Assembly (NCBI RefSeq): GCF_017377795.1
Contig: NZ_JAFRDR010000009.1
Coordinates: 1 to 64,000 of the forward strand
DNA: 64,000 bases
Source of the DNA: Williamsia soli
Lineage (GTDB): Bacteria; Actinomycetota; Actinomycetes; Mycobacteriales; Mycobacteriaceae
Reading direction: 5' to 3'
Shown: piece by piece, positions 52,577 to 61,433 of the stretch
Layout: each line of letters opens with the position of its first letter
Position numbering within the stretch: position 1 is the stretch's first letter
Notes under the pieces: generated by a model
Told to the model about the DNA's origin: nothing
The model's input: the letters and a program-made list of their open reading frames with translations, nothing else
Database searches by the model: none
Position numbers and translations under genes: made by a program

Positions 52577-53716
52577 TCAGCCCGCCAGCGACCGACTGAT
52601 CACGAGCCGCTGGATCTGGTTGGTGCCCTCGAAGATCTGGGTGATCTTTGCTTCGCGCATGAGCCGCTCGACCCGGAAGTCCTTGGTGTAGCCGTAGCCA
52701 CCGAAGACCTGGACCGCGTCGGTGGTGACCTTCATCGCGGCGTCGGTGGCGACCAGCTTCGCCACCGATGCATTGCGGGAGTACGGCAGGCCGGCATCAC
52801 GACGGCGCGCGGCATCGAGGTACGTCGCCCGCGCCGAGTCGACGGCGGCGGCCATGTCCGCGAGGAGGAAGCCGAGTCCCTGGTGATCGATGATCTTCTT
52901 GCCGAAGGTCTTTCGCTCTTTCGCGTAGGCAACCGCTTCGTCGAGTGCGGCCTGCGCGATACCGACCGCCACCGCGGCGATGCCGAGGCGTCCGGAATCG
53001 AGTGCGCTGAAGGCGATCTGCAGTCCCTGACCATCGGCGCCGATACGACGCTCCTCGGGTATGAACGCACCGTCGTAGTGCGCGGAGGTCGTCGGGACCG
53101 CGGCCAAGCCCATCTTTTCTTCCGGCTTGCCGAAGGTCAGACCTTCGGTGTCACCGGGAACCAGGAAACAGGAAATGCCTTTGGATCCTTCACCTGTGCG
53201 CGCGAACAGGTTGTAGAAGTCTGCGACGCCACCGTGGGTGATCCAGGCCTTGGCTCCGGTCACCCGGTACCCACCGTCGGTGGCCTCCGCTTTGCAGTTC
53301 AGGGCCGCGGCGTCGGAACCGGCCTGCGGCTCCGACAGGCTGTACGCACCGATCTTCTCACCACCGAGCATCTCCGGAAGCCAGCGCTGCTTCTGCTCGT
53401 CGGTGCCGAACATCATCAGCGGATGGCACGAGAGGCTGTGCACGCTCACCGCCACCGCCACCGCGGCCCAGCGCGCGGCGAGCTCTTCGAGGACCTGCAA
53501 GTACACCTCATACGGCTGACCTCCGCCGCCCCACTCCTCGGGATACGGGAGGCTGAGCAGCCCGGTCTGACCAAGTACCGCGAAGGCCTCATCCGGGTAC
53601 TTCTCGGCCTTCTCGTACTCGTCGACGATGGGCGCCAAGGTCTTGTCGGCGACATCGCTCGCCAATTGGACCAGGTCACGGGCCTCTTCGGTGGGTAGCA
53701 GCCGGTTGACGGACAT
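52577..53716 (-). CDS. Acyl-CoA dehydrogenase
   Basis: 379 residues. This FAD enzyme introduces a 2,3-double bond in acyl-CoAs. The layout is classical: 'YSLSEPQAGSDAAAL' and 'ITHGGVADFYNLFAR' for FAD contact, 'ERKTFGKKIIDHQGL', 'QVFGGYGYTKDF' and the C-terminal 'ITQIFEGTNQIQRLVISR', where the Glu is the usual catalytic base. GGGAG precedes the ATG by seven bases. It is divergent from a TetR gene, with four CAGTACT boxes between them. Confidence 0.95.
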   Translation of the reverse strand: MSVNRLLPTEEARDLVQLASDVADKTLAPIVDEYEKAEKYPDEAFAVLGQTGLLSLPYPEEWGGGGQPYEVYLQVLEELAARWAAVAVAVSVHSLSCHPLMMFGTDEQKQRWLPEMLGGEKIGAYSLSEPQAGSDAAALNCKAEATDGGYRVTGAKAWITHGGVADFYNLFARTGEGSKGISCFLVPGDTEGLTFGKPEEKMGLAAVPTTSAHYDGAFIPEERRIGADGQGLQIAFSALDSGRLGIAAVAVGIAQAALDEAVAYAKERKTFGKKIIDHQGLGFLLADMAAAVDSARATYLDAARRRDAGLPYSRNASVAKLVATDAAMKVTTDAVQVFGGYGYTKDFRVERLMREAKITQIFEGTNQIQRLVISRSLAG

Positions 53717-53745
53717 CGCGATCTCCCTCGGTCATCACCGCGCGA

Positions 53746-53804
53746 CAGTACTGGCACGCGAGCTTCAGTACTCATAACAGTACTGGATGGCGTCAAGCAG
53801 TACT
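53746..53804. promoter_or_regulatory. Fourfold CAGTACT operator between acyl-CoA dehydrogenase and tetR
   Basis: CAGTACT occurs at 53746, 53766, 53778 and 53798, with spacings of 20, 12 and 20 bases, so a 32-base unit with two boxes is present twice. The core AGTACT is palindromic and two copies extend to CAGTACTG. It overlaps the start region of both genes and is the likely binding site of the TetR protein. Confidence 0.75.
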
Positions 53805-53812
53805 ATCGAGCC

Positions 53813-54415
53813 ATGGTCCCGACCACCGCCCCAGGAGTTCATGCCACTGCGCGCCGGGCCGAATTGTTCGACTCACTCGTCCAGCTCTTCCTGTTCGAGG
53901 GGTTCGCGCACCTGACTCTCGACGAGATCGCCGCCCGGCTGCGCTGCTCGAAATCGACGCTCTACACCCTGGCGGGCAGCAAAGGAGACCTCGTCCAAGC
54001 GGTTACCGTGCACTTCTTTCGGGCTGCGACTGCCGAGGTCGAGGGGGCGGTGGCAACCGCAGATGGAACCCGCGCCCGGCTCACGGCGTATTTGACGGCG
54101 GTGGGAGTCGCTCTGGCCCCGGCATCCGAACAGTTCATGGACGACCTTGCCGCCTATCCACCGGCCCGAGACGTGTACGAGCACAACACCCGGGCCGCAG
54201 CCGAGCGGGTACGCGATCTCATCACCGAGGGCGCTGCGGCCGGTGACGTCCGCGACCTCCACGCCGCTTTCGTCGCCGACGTCGCCGCCGCGGTCATGGT
54301 GCGCATCCAACAACGCAGCATCAAAGATGCTGTAGGACTCGACGACTCACAGGCCTACCTCGAACTCGCAGAGCTGCTGACCACGGGGATCGGAGCACTG
54401 CCGACGAACTCGTGA
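53813..54415 (+). CDS. TetR family regulator of the divergent acyl-CoA dehydrogenase
   Basis: 200 residues. The N-terminal HTH spans 'RAELFDSLVQLFLFEGFAHLTLDEIAARLRCSKSTLYTLAGSKGDLVQA'. The C-terminal ligand part is helical. It probably represses the acyl-CoA dehydrogenase and itself through the CAGTACT boxes, with an acyl-CoA or related ligand as inducer (inference). The last 61 bases overlap the end of the convergent FUSC gene. Confidence 0.9.
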   Translation: MVPTTAPGVHATARRAELFDSLVQLFLFEGFAHLTLDEIAARLRCSKSTLYTLAGSKGDLVQAVTVHFFRAATAEVEGAVATADGTRARLTAYLTAVGVALAPASEQFMDDLAAYPPARDVYEHNTRAAAERVRDLITEGAAAGDVRDLHAAFVADVAAAVMVRIQQRSIKDAVGLDDSQAYLELAELLTTGIGALPTNS

Positions 54416-55515
54416 CGCGCAACCGTCAAGGCTGCCAGCACCACGCCGCACACCACCCCGACGGCAGTGTCGGCCACTCGGTCGACCGCGACGTCGGCGG
54501 TCAGGCCCGCACCGAGTCCGGTGAGCAGCAGAGCCATCGGGGTCACCGCCAGAGAACACAGTGCGTAGTTGACGGTGGCCAGGATCTCGGCGGCCACCTG
54601 CAGCACCACGATGAGCGCCACGGCACCCCAGTAGCCCAGCGGCAACGCCAGCAACCCGATCGCCAGCGCAGCACCGACGACGTTCCCGAGCAGCCGCTGC
54701 ACTCCACGGTGCACGGTGGCGTGATAATCAACGCCCTGCAGACTCGCGAGCGCACCCATGGCAGCCCACATCGGGTGTTGCAGGCCGGCGGCCACGGCGA
54801 TGCCGGCCGCGATCGCGCACGCGGCAACGATTCGCGCCGACCGCATGAGCAGCCGCCGGTTGACGGCCCCGCGCAGATCAGCGAGGACATGCGCGCGTTC
54901 GGCGATCCGGTGCCGGTCGTCGCTGCGGAGCGCATCTCTCGCCCACGGGGCGAGGGATGCTGCGATCCCCACACACGCCCCGATGATCGCAGCGACGAGG
55001 AGACGTCCGACGTCGCCCACCGTCGTCGCGAACCCTGCCGCGCCCGCTGCGGCGAAGATCAGCACCACCGCTCCCGGGCCCATCAGCCGCAGCGCTGACA
55101 CGAGCAGTGCGGCCAACCCGGCAGCCGAAGAGATCGCGACGATCTGCACGACGATCGACGATCCCGACGCACCCAGGATCGCTCCGAAGCCGACATAGAG
55201 CACCACTGCCCCGCCGACGACCAGCAACCTCGGGAGCCGCACGCGATATGGATCAGCCCGGCAAAATGCCGAGGTCAGCGACCCCAAAGCGGCGAATCCG
55301 GCGAGATCTCGATGACCGAGGAGGCCACCCACGACCAGGACGAGACCAACCGCGACACCCACGCGAACCGCGGGCGCGATCGCAGTATTGCCGCGGTTCA
55401 CCGTCACCGCGGCGCTCCACCAGGTGCGCGGCGAGCAGAGATGACGCAGCGCAGAACCGCTCCGGCGGGCCTGTGATGACAGGACGTTGGTCGTGGACGC
55501 GGGGATCTTGAACAC
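54355..55515 (-). CDS. FUSC family membrane protein, putative aromatic acid/efflux exporter
   Basis: 386 residues with about ten helices in two blocks (45-175 and 215-365) separated by a soluble stretch, the layout of FUSC/aromatic-acid-exporter proteins. 'HPMWAAMGALASLQG' at the start of the second block matches the conserved FUSC segment. The substrate is unknown. It is divergent from a MarR gene with a palindromic operator between, so probably induced by a phenolic or similar compound. Confidence 0.82.
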   Translation of the reverse strand: MFKIPASTTNVLSSQARRSGSALRHLCSPRTWWSAAVTVNRGNTAIAPAVRVGVAVGLVLVVGGLLGHRDLAGFAALGSLTSAFCRADPYRVRLPRLLVVGGAVVLYVGFGAILGASGSSIVVQIVAISSAAGLAALLVSALRLMGPGAVVLIFAAAGAAGFATTVGDVGRLLVAAIIGACVGIAASLAPWARDALRSDDRHRIAERAHVLADLRGAVNRRLLMRSARIVAACAIAAGIAVAAGLQHPMWAAMGALASLQGVDYHATVHRGVQRLLGNVVGAALAIGLLALPLGYWGAVALIVVLQVAAEILATVNYALCSLAVTPMALLLTGLGAGLTADVAVDRVADTAVGVVCGVVLAALTVARHEFVGSAPIPVVSSSASSR

Positions 55516-55527
55516 CGAAGTATTTTA

Positions 55528-55545
55528 TCACTATTTTACTAGTGA
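55528..55545. promoter_or_regulatory. Candidate MarR operator
   Basis: TCACTA-TTTTAC-TAGTGA is a perfect 6+6 inverted repeat in the 57-base divergent gap between the FUSC and MarR genes, in an AT-rich stretch. Its size (18 bp) is typical for MarR dimers. Confidence 0.7.
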
Positions 55546-55572
55546 ACTAAATATGGAGGTGACGGTTACGAT

Positions 55573-56079
55573 GTGCCGGTGACCTCAGACAGCGCGCCGA
55601 ACGACATCGTCGAACGGATCGGACGCGAGTGGGCAGAGGCCTACCCCGACCTCGACACGACGCCCGTCGAGGTACTCGGCCGCATCAATCGGATCGCGTC
55701 TGCGCTGACGCACTCCCTCGACCGCGACCTCGAGGCGCATTCCATCGGCCGCTCGGAGTTCGACGTGCTCGGCGCCCTCGCCAGGGCGCAGCGTCCACTT
55801 CGCGCCAGCGAGGTGGTCTCGACGACGATGCTCAGTGGCGCCTCGATCACCAAGCTGACCGAACGCCTGTCGGACATCGGTCTGGTGCGCAGACGCAGAT
55901 CGGACCGGGACGGTCGAGTGGTGCTGCTCGAGCTCACCGACGCCGGCCGCGAACTCGTCGACACCCAGTTTCCCCGCCGACTCGCTCGCGACACCAAGAT
56001 CCTCGAATCATTGAGCCCACAGGAGCGGGTGGCGCTGATCACGTTGCTGCGCAAGGTATCGCAAGCCCTACCCGAGTAG
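55573..56079 (+). CDS. MarR family transcriptional regulator
   Basis: 168 residues from GTG (a second GTG at 55579 is possible); GGAGGTGA lies 11 bases upstream. The winged helix is visible as 'LGALARAQRPLRASEVVSTTMLSGASITKLTERLSDIGLVRRRRSDRDGRVVLLELTDAG'. It should bind the palindrome at 55528 and control the FUSC exporter. Downstream on the opposite strand is a truncated HxlR gene. Confidence 0.92.
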   Translation: MPVTSDSAPNDIVERIGREWAEAYPDLDTTPVEVLGRINRIASALTHSLDRDLEAHSIGRSEFDVLGALARAQRPLRASEVVSTTMLSGASITKLTERLSDIGLVRRRRSDRDGRVVLLELTDAGRELVDTQFPRRLARDTKILESLSPQERVALITLLRKVSQALPE

Positions 56080-56114
56080 GTCAGCTCGGCGCCGAGGACG
56101 CGGCGACCGTCACT

Positions 56115-56363
56115 CGCCGAGGTGAGCTCGGCAAGGCGACTCGAGAGCACCGAGTCGCCGATCCCACCGACCCCCGCCCGCAACTCGACGAAGCCCGCCG
56201 GCCCATGCATCAACGTTCCGAGCAGGACTCCGTTCCAGCGCTTGCCGAGAAACGCGAAGGCCTCGTGCAACGCGCCATCACAAGCGTGCGGCTGGTGATC
56301 GCTCTGACGCTTCGCCAGCATTTGTCGTAGGTCGACCTGCAGGTGCGAGATGATCTGCCTCAC
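56115..56363 (-). pseudogene. Truncated HxlR family regulator (5' part only)
   Basis: The first 83 codons match an HxlR winged helix: conserved N-terminal Cys in 'HACDGALHEAFAFLGKRWNGVLLGTLMHG', then 'FVELRAGVGGIGDSVLSSRLAEL'. After TSA the frame departs from the family and runs into the antisense of the MarR gene, so wing and dimer helix are missing. The sense end is only about 35 bases from the MarR stop. I read this as a deletion that removed the 3' half. A start at 56321 is possible. Confidence 0.7.
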
Positions 56364-56580
56364 AGCATGATTCGACGATTGGGCCGAAGTGATCCTTTAC
56401 CGGTGTTCGGCTCATGAACTCCGCGGTGTGTCCGGCTTTCAGCTGGGTTCGCCGCAACCCGAACTGATACTATATTCAGATTCATCTCGACAGGCGCTGG
56501 TCCGACGCCCGCATCTGCGACGTTGAACTGGCAACACCGGCGGCGCGAGGGTACTGAGGTCGTGGCCGATCGAACCCGAG
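56364..56580. other. Intergenic stretch before the tetR gene at 56581
   Basis: No convincing coding frame. AT-richer spots near 56393-56400 and 56466-56482 (tgatactatattcagattc) may hold promoters for the TetR gene or the HxlR remnant. I see no clear palindrome. Confidence 0.5.
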
Positions 56581-57201
56581 ATGAACGAGGTCAAGGCGAT
56601 GGCGATGCGGGCCAAGGGGCAGCGTACCGAGGCCGCCCTGCAAGACGCGGCGCGTGAGGTCTTCGCGACCAAAGGCTATTTCCGAGCGAAGATCTCGGAC
56701 ATCACCGAGGCCGCGGGACGCTCGGCCGGATCGTTCTACAACTATTACGACAGCAAAGAGCAACTCCTCGAGTCGTTGCTGGACCTGTTCTCGGCCGAAG
56801 TTCTCGCCCTCAGTGTGCAGGCGAAAACCGCCGACCCCTACTCCACCATCCGGACGGCGGTCGCCGCCTACTTTGCCGCGTATCGCAAATATCTGCCGGA
56901 ACTCGTTGGCGTCTTTCACTTGTCGATGACCAACGAGGCGTTCGCCCGGCGCTGGCGCGAAAACCGCGCTGTCGGCTTCCGCAGCATCATCGCCGGTGTC
57001 GCGCAACTCGAAAAGGCGGGCCACAAGGTCGATCTGGACCACGATGCGCTGGCGTCGGCGCTGATCTCGATGCTCGATTCCTACTGCTGGACGTCGATGG
57101 TCGCCGGCGGCGAGTTGGCAGGCGATCGGATCGAAGACGAGACGGCCATCGAGACCATCGCCAACATCTGGTACCGAGCGGTCTTCGCAGCCAAGCCCTG
57201 A
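56581..57201 (+). CDS. TetR family transcriptional regulator
   Basis: 206 residues. The N-terminal HTH is 'TEAALQDAAREVFATKGYFRAKISDITEAAGRSAGSFYNYYDSKEQLLESL'. The C-terminal domain has 'YCWTSMVAGGEL', typical of TetR proteins beside lipid or steroid genes in mycobacteria, but no target is evident here: the next gene is convergent. The ATG is an internal choice; upstream in-frame starts were not seen. Confidence 0.87.
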   Translation: MNEVKAMAMRAKGQRTEAALQDAAREVFATKGYFRAKISDITEAAGRSAGSFYNYYDSKEQLLESLLDLFSAEVLALSVQAKTADPYSTIRTAVAAYFAAYRKYLPELVGVFHLSMTNEAFARRWRENRAVGFRSIIAGVAQLEKAGHKVDLDHDALASALISMLDSYCWTSMVAGGELAGDRIEDETAIETIANIWYRAVFAAKP

Positions 57202-57266
57202 CCCCGACTGTGGCCTGCTGGGCTGCACTCACCTCGTATCGGACCCCCAAGGGTGCAGTTCGGCGT

Positions 57267-57731
57267 TCACCCCGCAGATGCGGCAACCAAGCGGTCCAGG
57301 AACTCTCGCTGCCCTTTGTTGAGCTTGACGCGAGCGGTGTCGAGATCGAACCACGCCACCCGGTCGACTTCCGGAAAAGCCTTCAGCTTGCCGGATCTCG
57401 GCGGCCACTCCATCTCGAAGGTGTTGCTCACCGCATCGGTGATGTCGAGGTCGGCGCCGATCGCAAACGCGGTGACCACCTTTCCACCGGACTGCTTCAC
57501 CTCGCCGAGTTCGATGACCTCACCCGCCGGCACGTCGAGCCCGAGTTCCTCGACGAACTCTCGGCGGGCGGCCGCCAGAGGTTCCTCATCGTCGCCGTAC
57601 TCACCTTTGGGAATCGACCATGCCCCATCCTCTTTGCGCGCCCAGAACGGCCCACCTGGATGCCCGATCAACACCTCCGTGGTGGTGTCGATCTGGCGGA
57701 ACAGCAACAATCCGGCACTGCGTTTTGGCAT
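57267..57731 (-). CDS. NUDIX hydrolase
   Basis: 154 residues. The Nudix box 'GEYGDDEEPLAAARREFVEELG' follows the G-x5-E-x7-R-E-[UL]-x-E-E-x-G pattern near residues 43-64. 'GPFWARKEDGAWSIPKG' just before is seen in diadenosine/nucleotide-type Nudix proteins of actinobacteria. It should hydrolyse a nucleoside diphosphate linked to another group; the substrate is not known. It is divergent from the patatin gene. Confidence 0.92.
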   Translation of the reverse strand: MPKRSAGLLLFRQIDTTTEVLIGHPGGPFWARKEDGAWSIPKGEYGDDEEPLAAARREFVEELGLDVPAGEVIELGEVKQSGGKVVTAFAIGADLDITDAVSNTFEMEWPPRSGKLKAFPEVDRVAWFDLDTARVKLNKGQREFLDRLVAASAG

Positions 57732-57784
57732 CGTCGTCCTTTCCGGTTCACCCTACTGCGAGCGAGACCGCCTAGGCTGGGCGC

Positions 57785-58711
57785 GTGTCATCTTCACGGC
57801 GAGTAGCACTCGCGCTCGGCTCGGGTGGTGCTCGTGGGTACGCACACATCGGTGTCGTCGAGGAGCTGCGCGACCGCGGCTTCGAGATCGTCACCATCGC
57901 CGGGTCATCGATGGGTGCACTCGTCGGTGGTCTGACCGCGGCCGGACGGATCGACGACTTCGCGGCGTGGGCGACCCGATTGTCCCAGAGAGATGTCCTG
58001 CGCCTGATGGACCCCAAGTGGTCTGCGCCCGGGGCGATCACCGCCGATCGGCTTCTCGCCGAGATGGCAGACCTGTTCTCCGGCCTGCAGATCGAGGATC
58101 TGCCGATCCCGTTCACCGCAGTGGCCACCGACCTCGTCGCGCGACGTGAAGTGTGGTTTCAGCGTGGCCCCCTGCTGTCTGCCGTGCGCGCCTCGATCGC
58201 CATCCCCGGCCTGTTCACACCGGTGATGATCAACGGCCGTCTGCTCGTCGACGGTGGTCTCATGAATCCCATCCCGATCGAGCCGACTGCCGCGGTGCCC
58301 GTCGATCTGACGATCGCCGTGTCGCTGCTGGGTCCGCGCAGCCCCCGCGAGTCCGCGACCCCGATGAAGGTGTCCGCCGCGCCGCAACGCTTCGAAGAAT
58401 GGCGCGAACGGCTGCGTAAGACCGTCTCCAGTGTCACCGGGCGCGACGAGGCAGTCGCCAAAGAACCGGACAACGACGACACCGGGATGCAGGCCCTGCC
58501 CGCCGACCTGCGCCTGACCGAGGTCACCGGGCTGTCGGTCGAAGCCATGCAGGGCCTGGTGTCCCGATACCGGATGGCCGGACTACCACCCGATGTGCTG
58601 ATCAGTGTGCCCGCGGACGCGGCTCGAACTCTGGACTTTCACCGCGCGAAGGACATGATCGAACTCGGCCGAACGGTCGCCGCCACCGCACTCACCGCAA
58701 GCGGGCACTGA
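57785..58711 (+). CDS. Patatin-like phospholipase family protein
   Basis: 308 residues from GTG. It carries the oxyanion loop LGSGGARGYAHIG near residue 12, nucleophile Ser in GSSMGALVGG near 41 and catalytic Asp in VDGGLMNPIP near 156: a complete Ser-Asp dyad. No signal peptide, so it is likely cytosolic or membrane-associated. Substrate probably a phospholipid or acyl ester. Confidence 0.92.
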   Translation: MSSSRRVALALGSGGARGYAHIGVVEELRDRGFEIVTIAGSSMGALVGGLTAAGRIDDFAAWATRLSQRDVLRLMDPKWSAPGAITADRLLAEMADLFSGLQIEDLPIPFTAVATDLVARREVWFQRGPLLSAVRASIAIPGLFTPVMINGRLLVDGGLMNPIPIEPTAAVPVDLTIAVSLLGPRSPRESATPMKVSAAPQRFEEWRERLRKTVSSVTGRDEAVAKEPDNDDTGMQALPADLRLTEVTGLSVEAMQGLVSRYRMAGLPPDVLISVPADAARTLDFHRAKDMIELGRTVAATALTASGH

Positions 58712-58715
58712 CCCT

Positions 58716-60101
58716 TCAGGCGACGAAGGTATCCGCGACGGTCAGTGCCGAGTCCAGGATCTCCAGGCCCGCAGTGACCTCGTCCGCGCTGACGTTGCAC
58801 GGCGGCACCATGTGGATCCTGTTGAAGTTGGCGAAGGGCAACAATCCACCCTTTTTACAGGCACCGAGTACCTCGGTCATCGCCGCGCTCGATCCGCCGT
58901 AAGGCGCCAATGGTTCCCGCGTCTGCGGGTTCTTCACCAGTTCGACCGCCCAGAACACCCCGACGCCACGGACTTCACCCACGCTCGGATGGGACTCCGC
59001 CAGCTTCTCCAGGCCCGGCCCGAGCACCTCGGCACCGATCTGCGCCGCGTTCTCGACAATGCCTTCCTCGGTCATCGCGTTGATGGTCGCCACCGCCGCG
59101 GCCGTCGCCAGCGGATGACCCGAGTAGGTCAGACCACCCGGGTACGGCCGGTCGGCGAACGTCGCCGCGATCTGTGCACTGATGGCCACCCCGCCCAGGG
59201 GGACATAGCCGGAGTTCACACCCTTTGCGAAGGTGATGAGGTCGGGCGTCATGCCGGAGTGATTGATGGAGAACCACTTTCCCGTCCGGCCGAACCCGGC
59301 CATCACCTCGTCCGCGATCATCACGATGCCGTGGCGGTCGCAGAGTGCGCGGACGCCCGCGAGATATCCGGGCGGCGGCACCATGATCCCCGCAGTACCG
59401 GGGACGGGTTCGAGCACGATGGCCGCGATCGTCTGCGGGCCCTCCATGGCCACCACCGACTCCAGGTGAGCAAGCGCCCGCTCGGATTCCTGCTGCTGAT
59501 CGGCCGAATGGAATTCGGTGCGGTACAGGAACGGTCCGAAGAAGTGCGCGACGCCCGCGGCGCCGTAGTCGTTGGGCCAGCGCCGCGGATCACCGGTCAT
59601 GTTGATCGCGGTATCGGTGCCGCCGTGGTACGAGCGGAAGCGGGTGAGCACCTTGCGACGGCCGGTGTGCAGACGGGCCATTCGGACCGCATGCTCCACC
59701 GCGTCGGCGCCGCCGTTGGTGAAGAAGATCTTGTCGAGATCGCCCGGGGTGCGCTCGGCGATCAGCCGCGCGGCCTCGGAACGGGCGTCGTTGACATGAG
59801 CCGGCGCGACGGTGCACAGCTTGTTCGCCTGCTCGGCGATCGCGGCCACCACCTTCGGATGCTGGTGGCCGATGTTCGTGTTGACCATCTGCGACGAGAA
59901 ATCGAGCAGCCGGTTGCCGTCGCCGTCCCAGACGTATGATCCGGCCGTGGCCAGGATCGTCATCGGCTTCAACTGAGCCTGAGCCGACCAGGAATGGAAG
60001 ACGTGTTCCCGGTCGAGCTCGTAGGCGCGGCGACCGCTCTCTCGTGCGGCGTCCAGTGCCGCCTCACTCGGGAACGGGGTGTTGTCGTTGTCCATGCTCA
60101 C
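58716..60101 (-). CDS. Class III aminotransferase, probably beta-alanine/omega-amino acid type
   Basis: 461 residues. PLP-binding Lys is in 'LITFAKGVNSGYVPLGG' near 283, with 'IADEVMAGFGRTGKWF' before it and 'GLTYSGHPLATAA' after. GTG start chosen since it overlaps the amidohydrolase stop (GTGA); an ATG two codons later is possible. Last gene of the pyrimidine operon, where it fits removal of the amino group from beta-alanine or beta-aminoisobutyrate to give semialdehyde. Pathway role is from context. Confidence 0.88.
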   Translation of the reverse strand: MSMDNDNTPFPSEAALDAARESGRRAYELDREHVFHSWSAQAQLKPMTILATAGSYVWDGDGNRLLDFSSQMVNTNIGHQHPKVVAAIAEQANKLCTVAPAHVNDARSEAARLIAERTPGDLDKIFFTNGGADAVEHAVRMARLHTGRRKVLTRFRSYHGGTDTAINMTGDPRRWPNDYGAAGVAHFFGPFLYRTEFHSADQQQESERALAHLESVVAMEGPQTIAAIVLEPVPGTAGIMVPPPGYLAGVRALCDRHGIVMIADEVMAGFGRTGKWFSINHSGMTPDLITFAKGVNSGYVPLGGVAISAQIAATFADRPYPGGLTYSGHPLATAAAVATINAMTEEGIVENAAQIGAEVLGPGLEKLAESHPSVGEVRGVGVFWAVELVKNPQTREPLAPYGGSSAAMTEVLGACKKGGLLPFANFNRIHMVPPCNVSADEVTAGLEILDSALTVADTFVA

Positions 60102-61405
60102 AGTCTGCCTTCCGCCATGCGCGCCACGGTCTCGGTCAGGACATCCACGCCCGCGGTGAGATCCTGATCGTGGGTGTATTCATTCTCGGCATGGGAGACA
60201 CCGTCCACACTGGGAATGAACAACATCACCGTCGGCACGATGTCCTTCATGTTGGTCGAATCGTGCCCGGCCCGAGTGCGTACCTGCATGTGGCTGTGGC
60301 CCAGCGCATCGATCACGTCTTCGGCCAATGCGACACCCTCGGGCTGGTAGGTGTGGCCCTTCCAGGTGTGCGCGAACCGGCGTTCGATCTGCACATCCGC
60401 GGCGACCTCGATCTCGGCGAACGCCCGATTCAGTTTCGCGTCGGCCTCGTCGAGCAGGTCGTCCGACGGCGACCGTAGATCGAGATGCATGTGCACCTCT
60501 CGCGCCACCACCACCGGCGAGTTCGGATAGACGTTCAGCTGACCGCAAGACGTGTGCAGGTCATCGCCGTACTCGTCGGCGAGCTCACGCAGCGCCACAA
60601 CCGCTTTCGCAGCCCCATACAGCGCATCTTGACGATCGGCGATGGCCGTGGCACCGGTGTGTGACTGCGCGCCGATCACCGAGATCTCGTATTTGTTGGC
60701 ACCCCAGGTGGACGGAACCACCCCCATCAGCACTCCGGCCTTGTCCAGCTCACGTCCCTGTTCGATGTGGATCTCCGCGTACGAGGCGACACTCAAGCCG
60801 CCCGGTGTGTGGTGCTCGCCGGTCGTGAAGACATCGCCATCGCCCAGCATGTCCAACTCGCCCAGAGCGTCGGCCACCGTGACGCCCGCGGTATCGGTGG
60901 TGTCGAGGGCGGACTGCAGGTCGATCTTGCCGGTGAACACCCCGCTCCCCTGCATCGACGGCTTGAAGCGCGAGCCTTCCTCGTTGAACCAGTTGATCAC
61001 CGCCAGGTTGTATACGGCCCGATCGGGATTGGCGACGTAGTACCGGCGCAGACGGTCCATCGTGTGGGCTGCGGCGAGCACGCCGTACGCTCCGTCGAAT
61101 CGTCCACCTCGGGGCTGGCTGTCCAGATGGGAGCCTGCGAGCACGTAGGGCGCTCCCGGCACCAACTCGTAGAGCCCGAACATGTTTCCGATGCGATCGT
61201 AGGCGACGGTGAACCCACGCTCCTCGAGCCAGGTCGCCAACCACCGCCGGTTCTCGGCGTCGGCCTCGGTCGCCGCCTGACGTTCGACTCCGCCGGCCGC
61301 GGTGGCCCCGAAGGTCGACATCGTCGCGAAGTCGTCGATGAAGTCGGCATCGGCGGCCGGATCCTGCCCGATCCTCACCGTGACACCCGAATCAGATGTG
61401 CTCAT
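60098..61405 (-). CDS. Zn-dependent M20-type N-carbamoyl amidohydrolase (beta-ureidopropionase-like)
   Basis: 435 residues. Motifs of the allantoate amidohydrolase/N-carbamoyl-amino-acid hydrolase family: 'VLAGSHLDSQPRGGRFDGAYGVL' with His and Asp metal ligands near 95, 'NEEGSRFKPSMQGSGVF' near 147, 'AEIHIEQGRELD' near 215 and 'RAGHDSTNM' near 370. Next to a dihydropyrimidinase it most likely converts N-carbamoyl-beta-alanine to beta-alanine, CO2 and ammonia. The start is MSTSDSGVTV, 28 bases after the F420-enzyme stop. Confidence 0.9.
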   Translation of the reverse strand: MSTSDSGVTVRIGQDPAADADFIDDFATMSTFGATAAGGVERQAATEADAENRRWLATWLEERGFTVAYDRIGNMFGLYELVPGAPYVLAGSHLDSQPRGGRFDGAYGVLAAAHTMDRLRRYYVANPDRAVYNLAVINWFNEEGSRFKPSMQGSGVFTGKIDLQSALDTTDTAGVTVADALGELDMLGDGDVFTTGEHHTPGGLSVASYAEIHIEQGRELDKAGVLMGVVPSTWGANKYEISVIGAQSHTGATAIADRQDALYGAAKAVVALRELADEYGDDLHTSCGQLNVYPNSPVVVAREVHMHLDLRSPSDDLLDEADAKLNRAFAEIEVAADVQIERRFAHTWKGHTYQPEGVALAEDVIDALGHSHMQVRTRAGHDSTNMKDIVPTVMLFIPSVDGVSHAENEYTHDQDLTAGVDVLTETVARMAEGRL

Positions 61406-61433
61406 GTCGGTCCTCTCTTGTCCCGCGATACCA

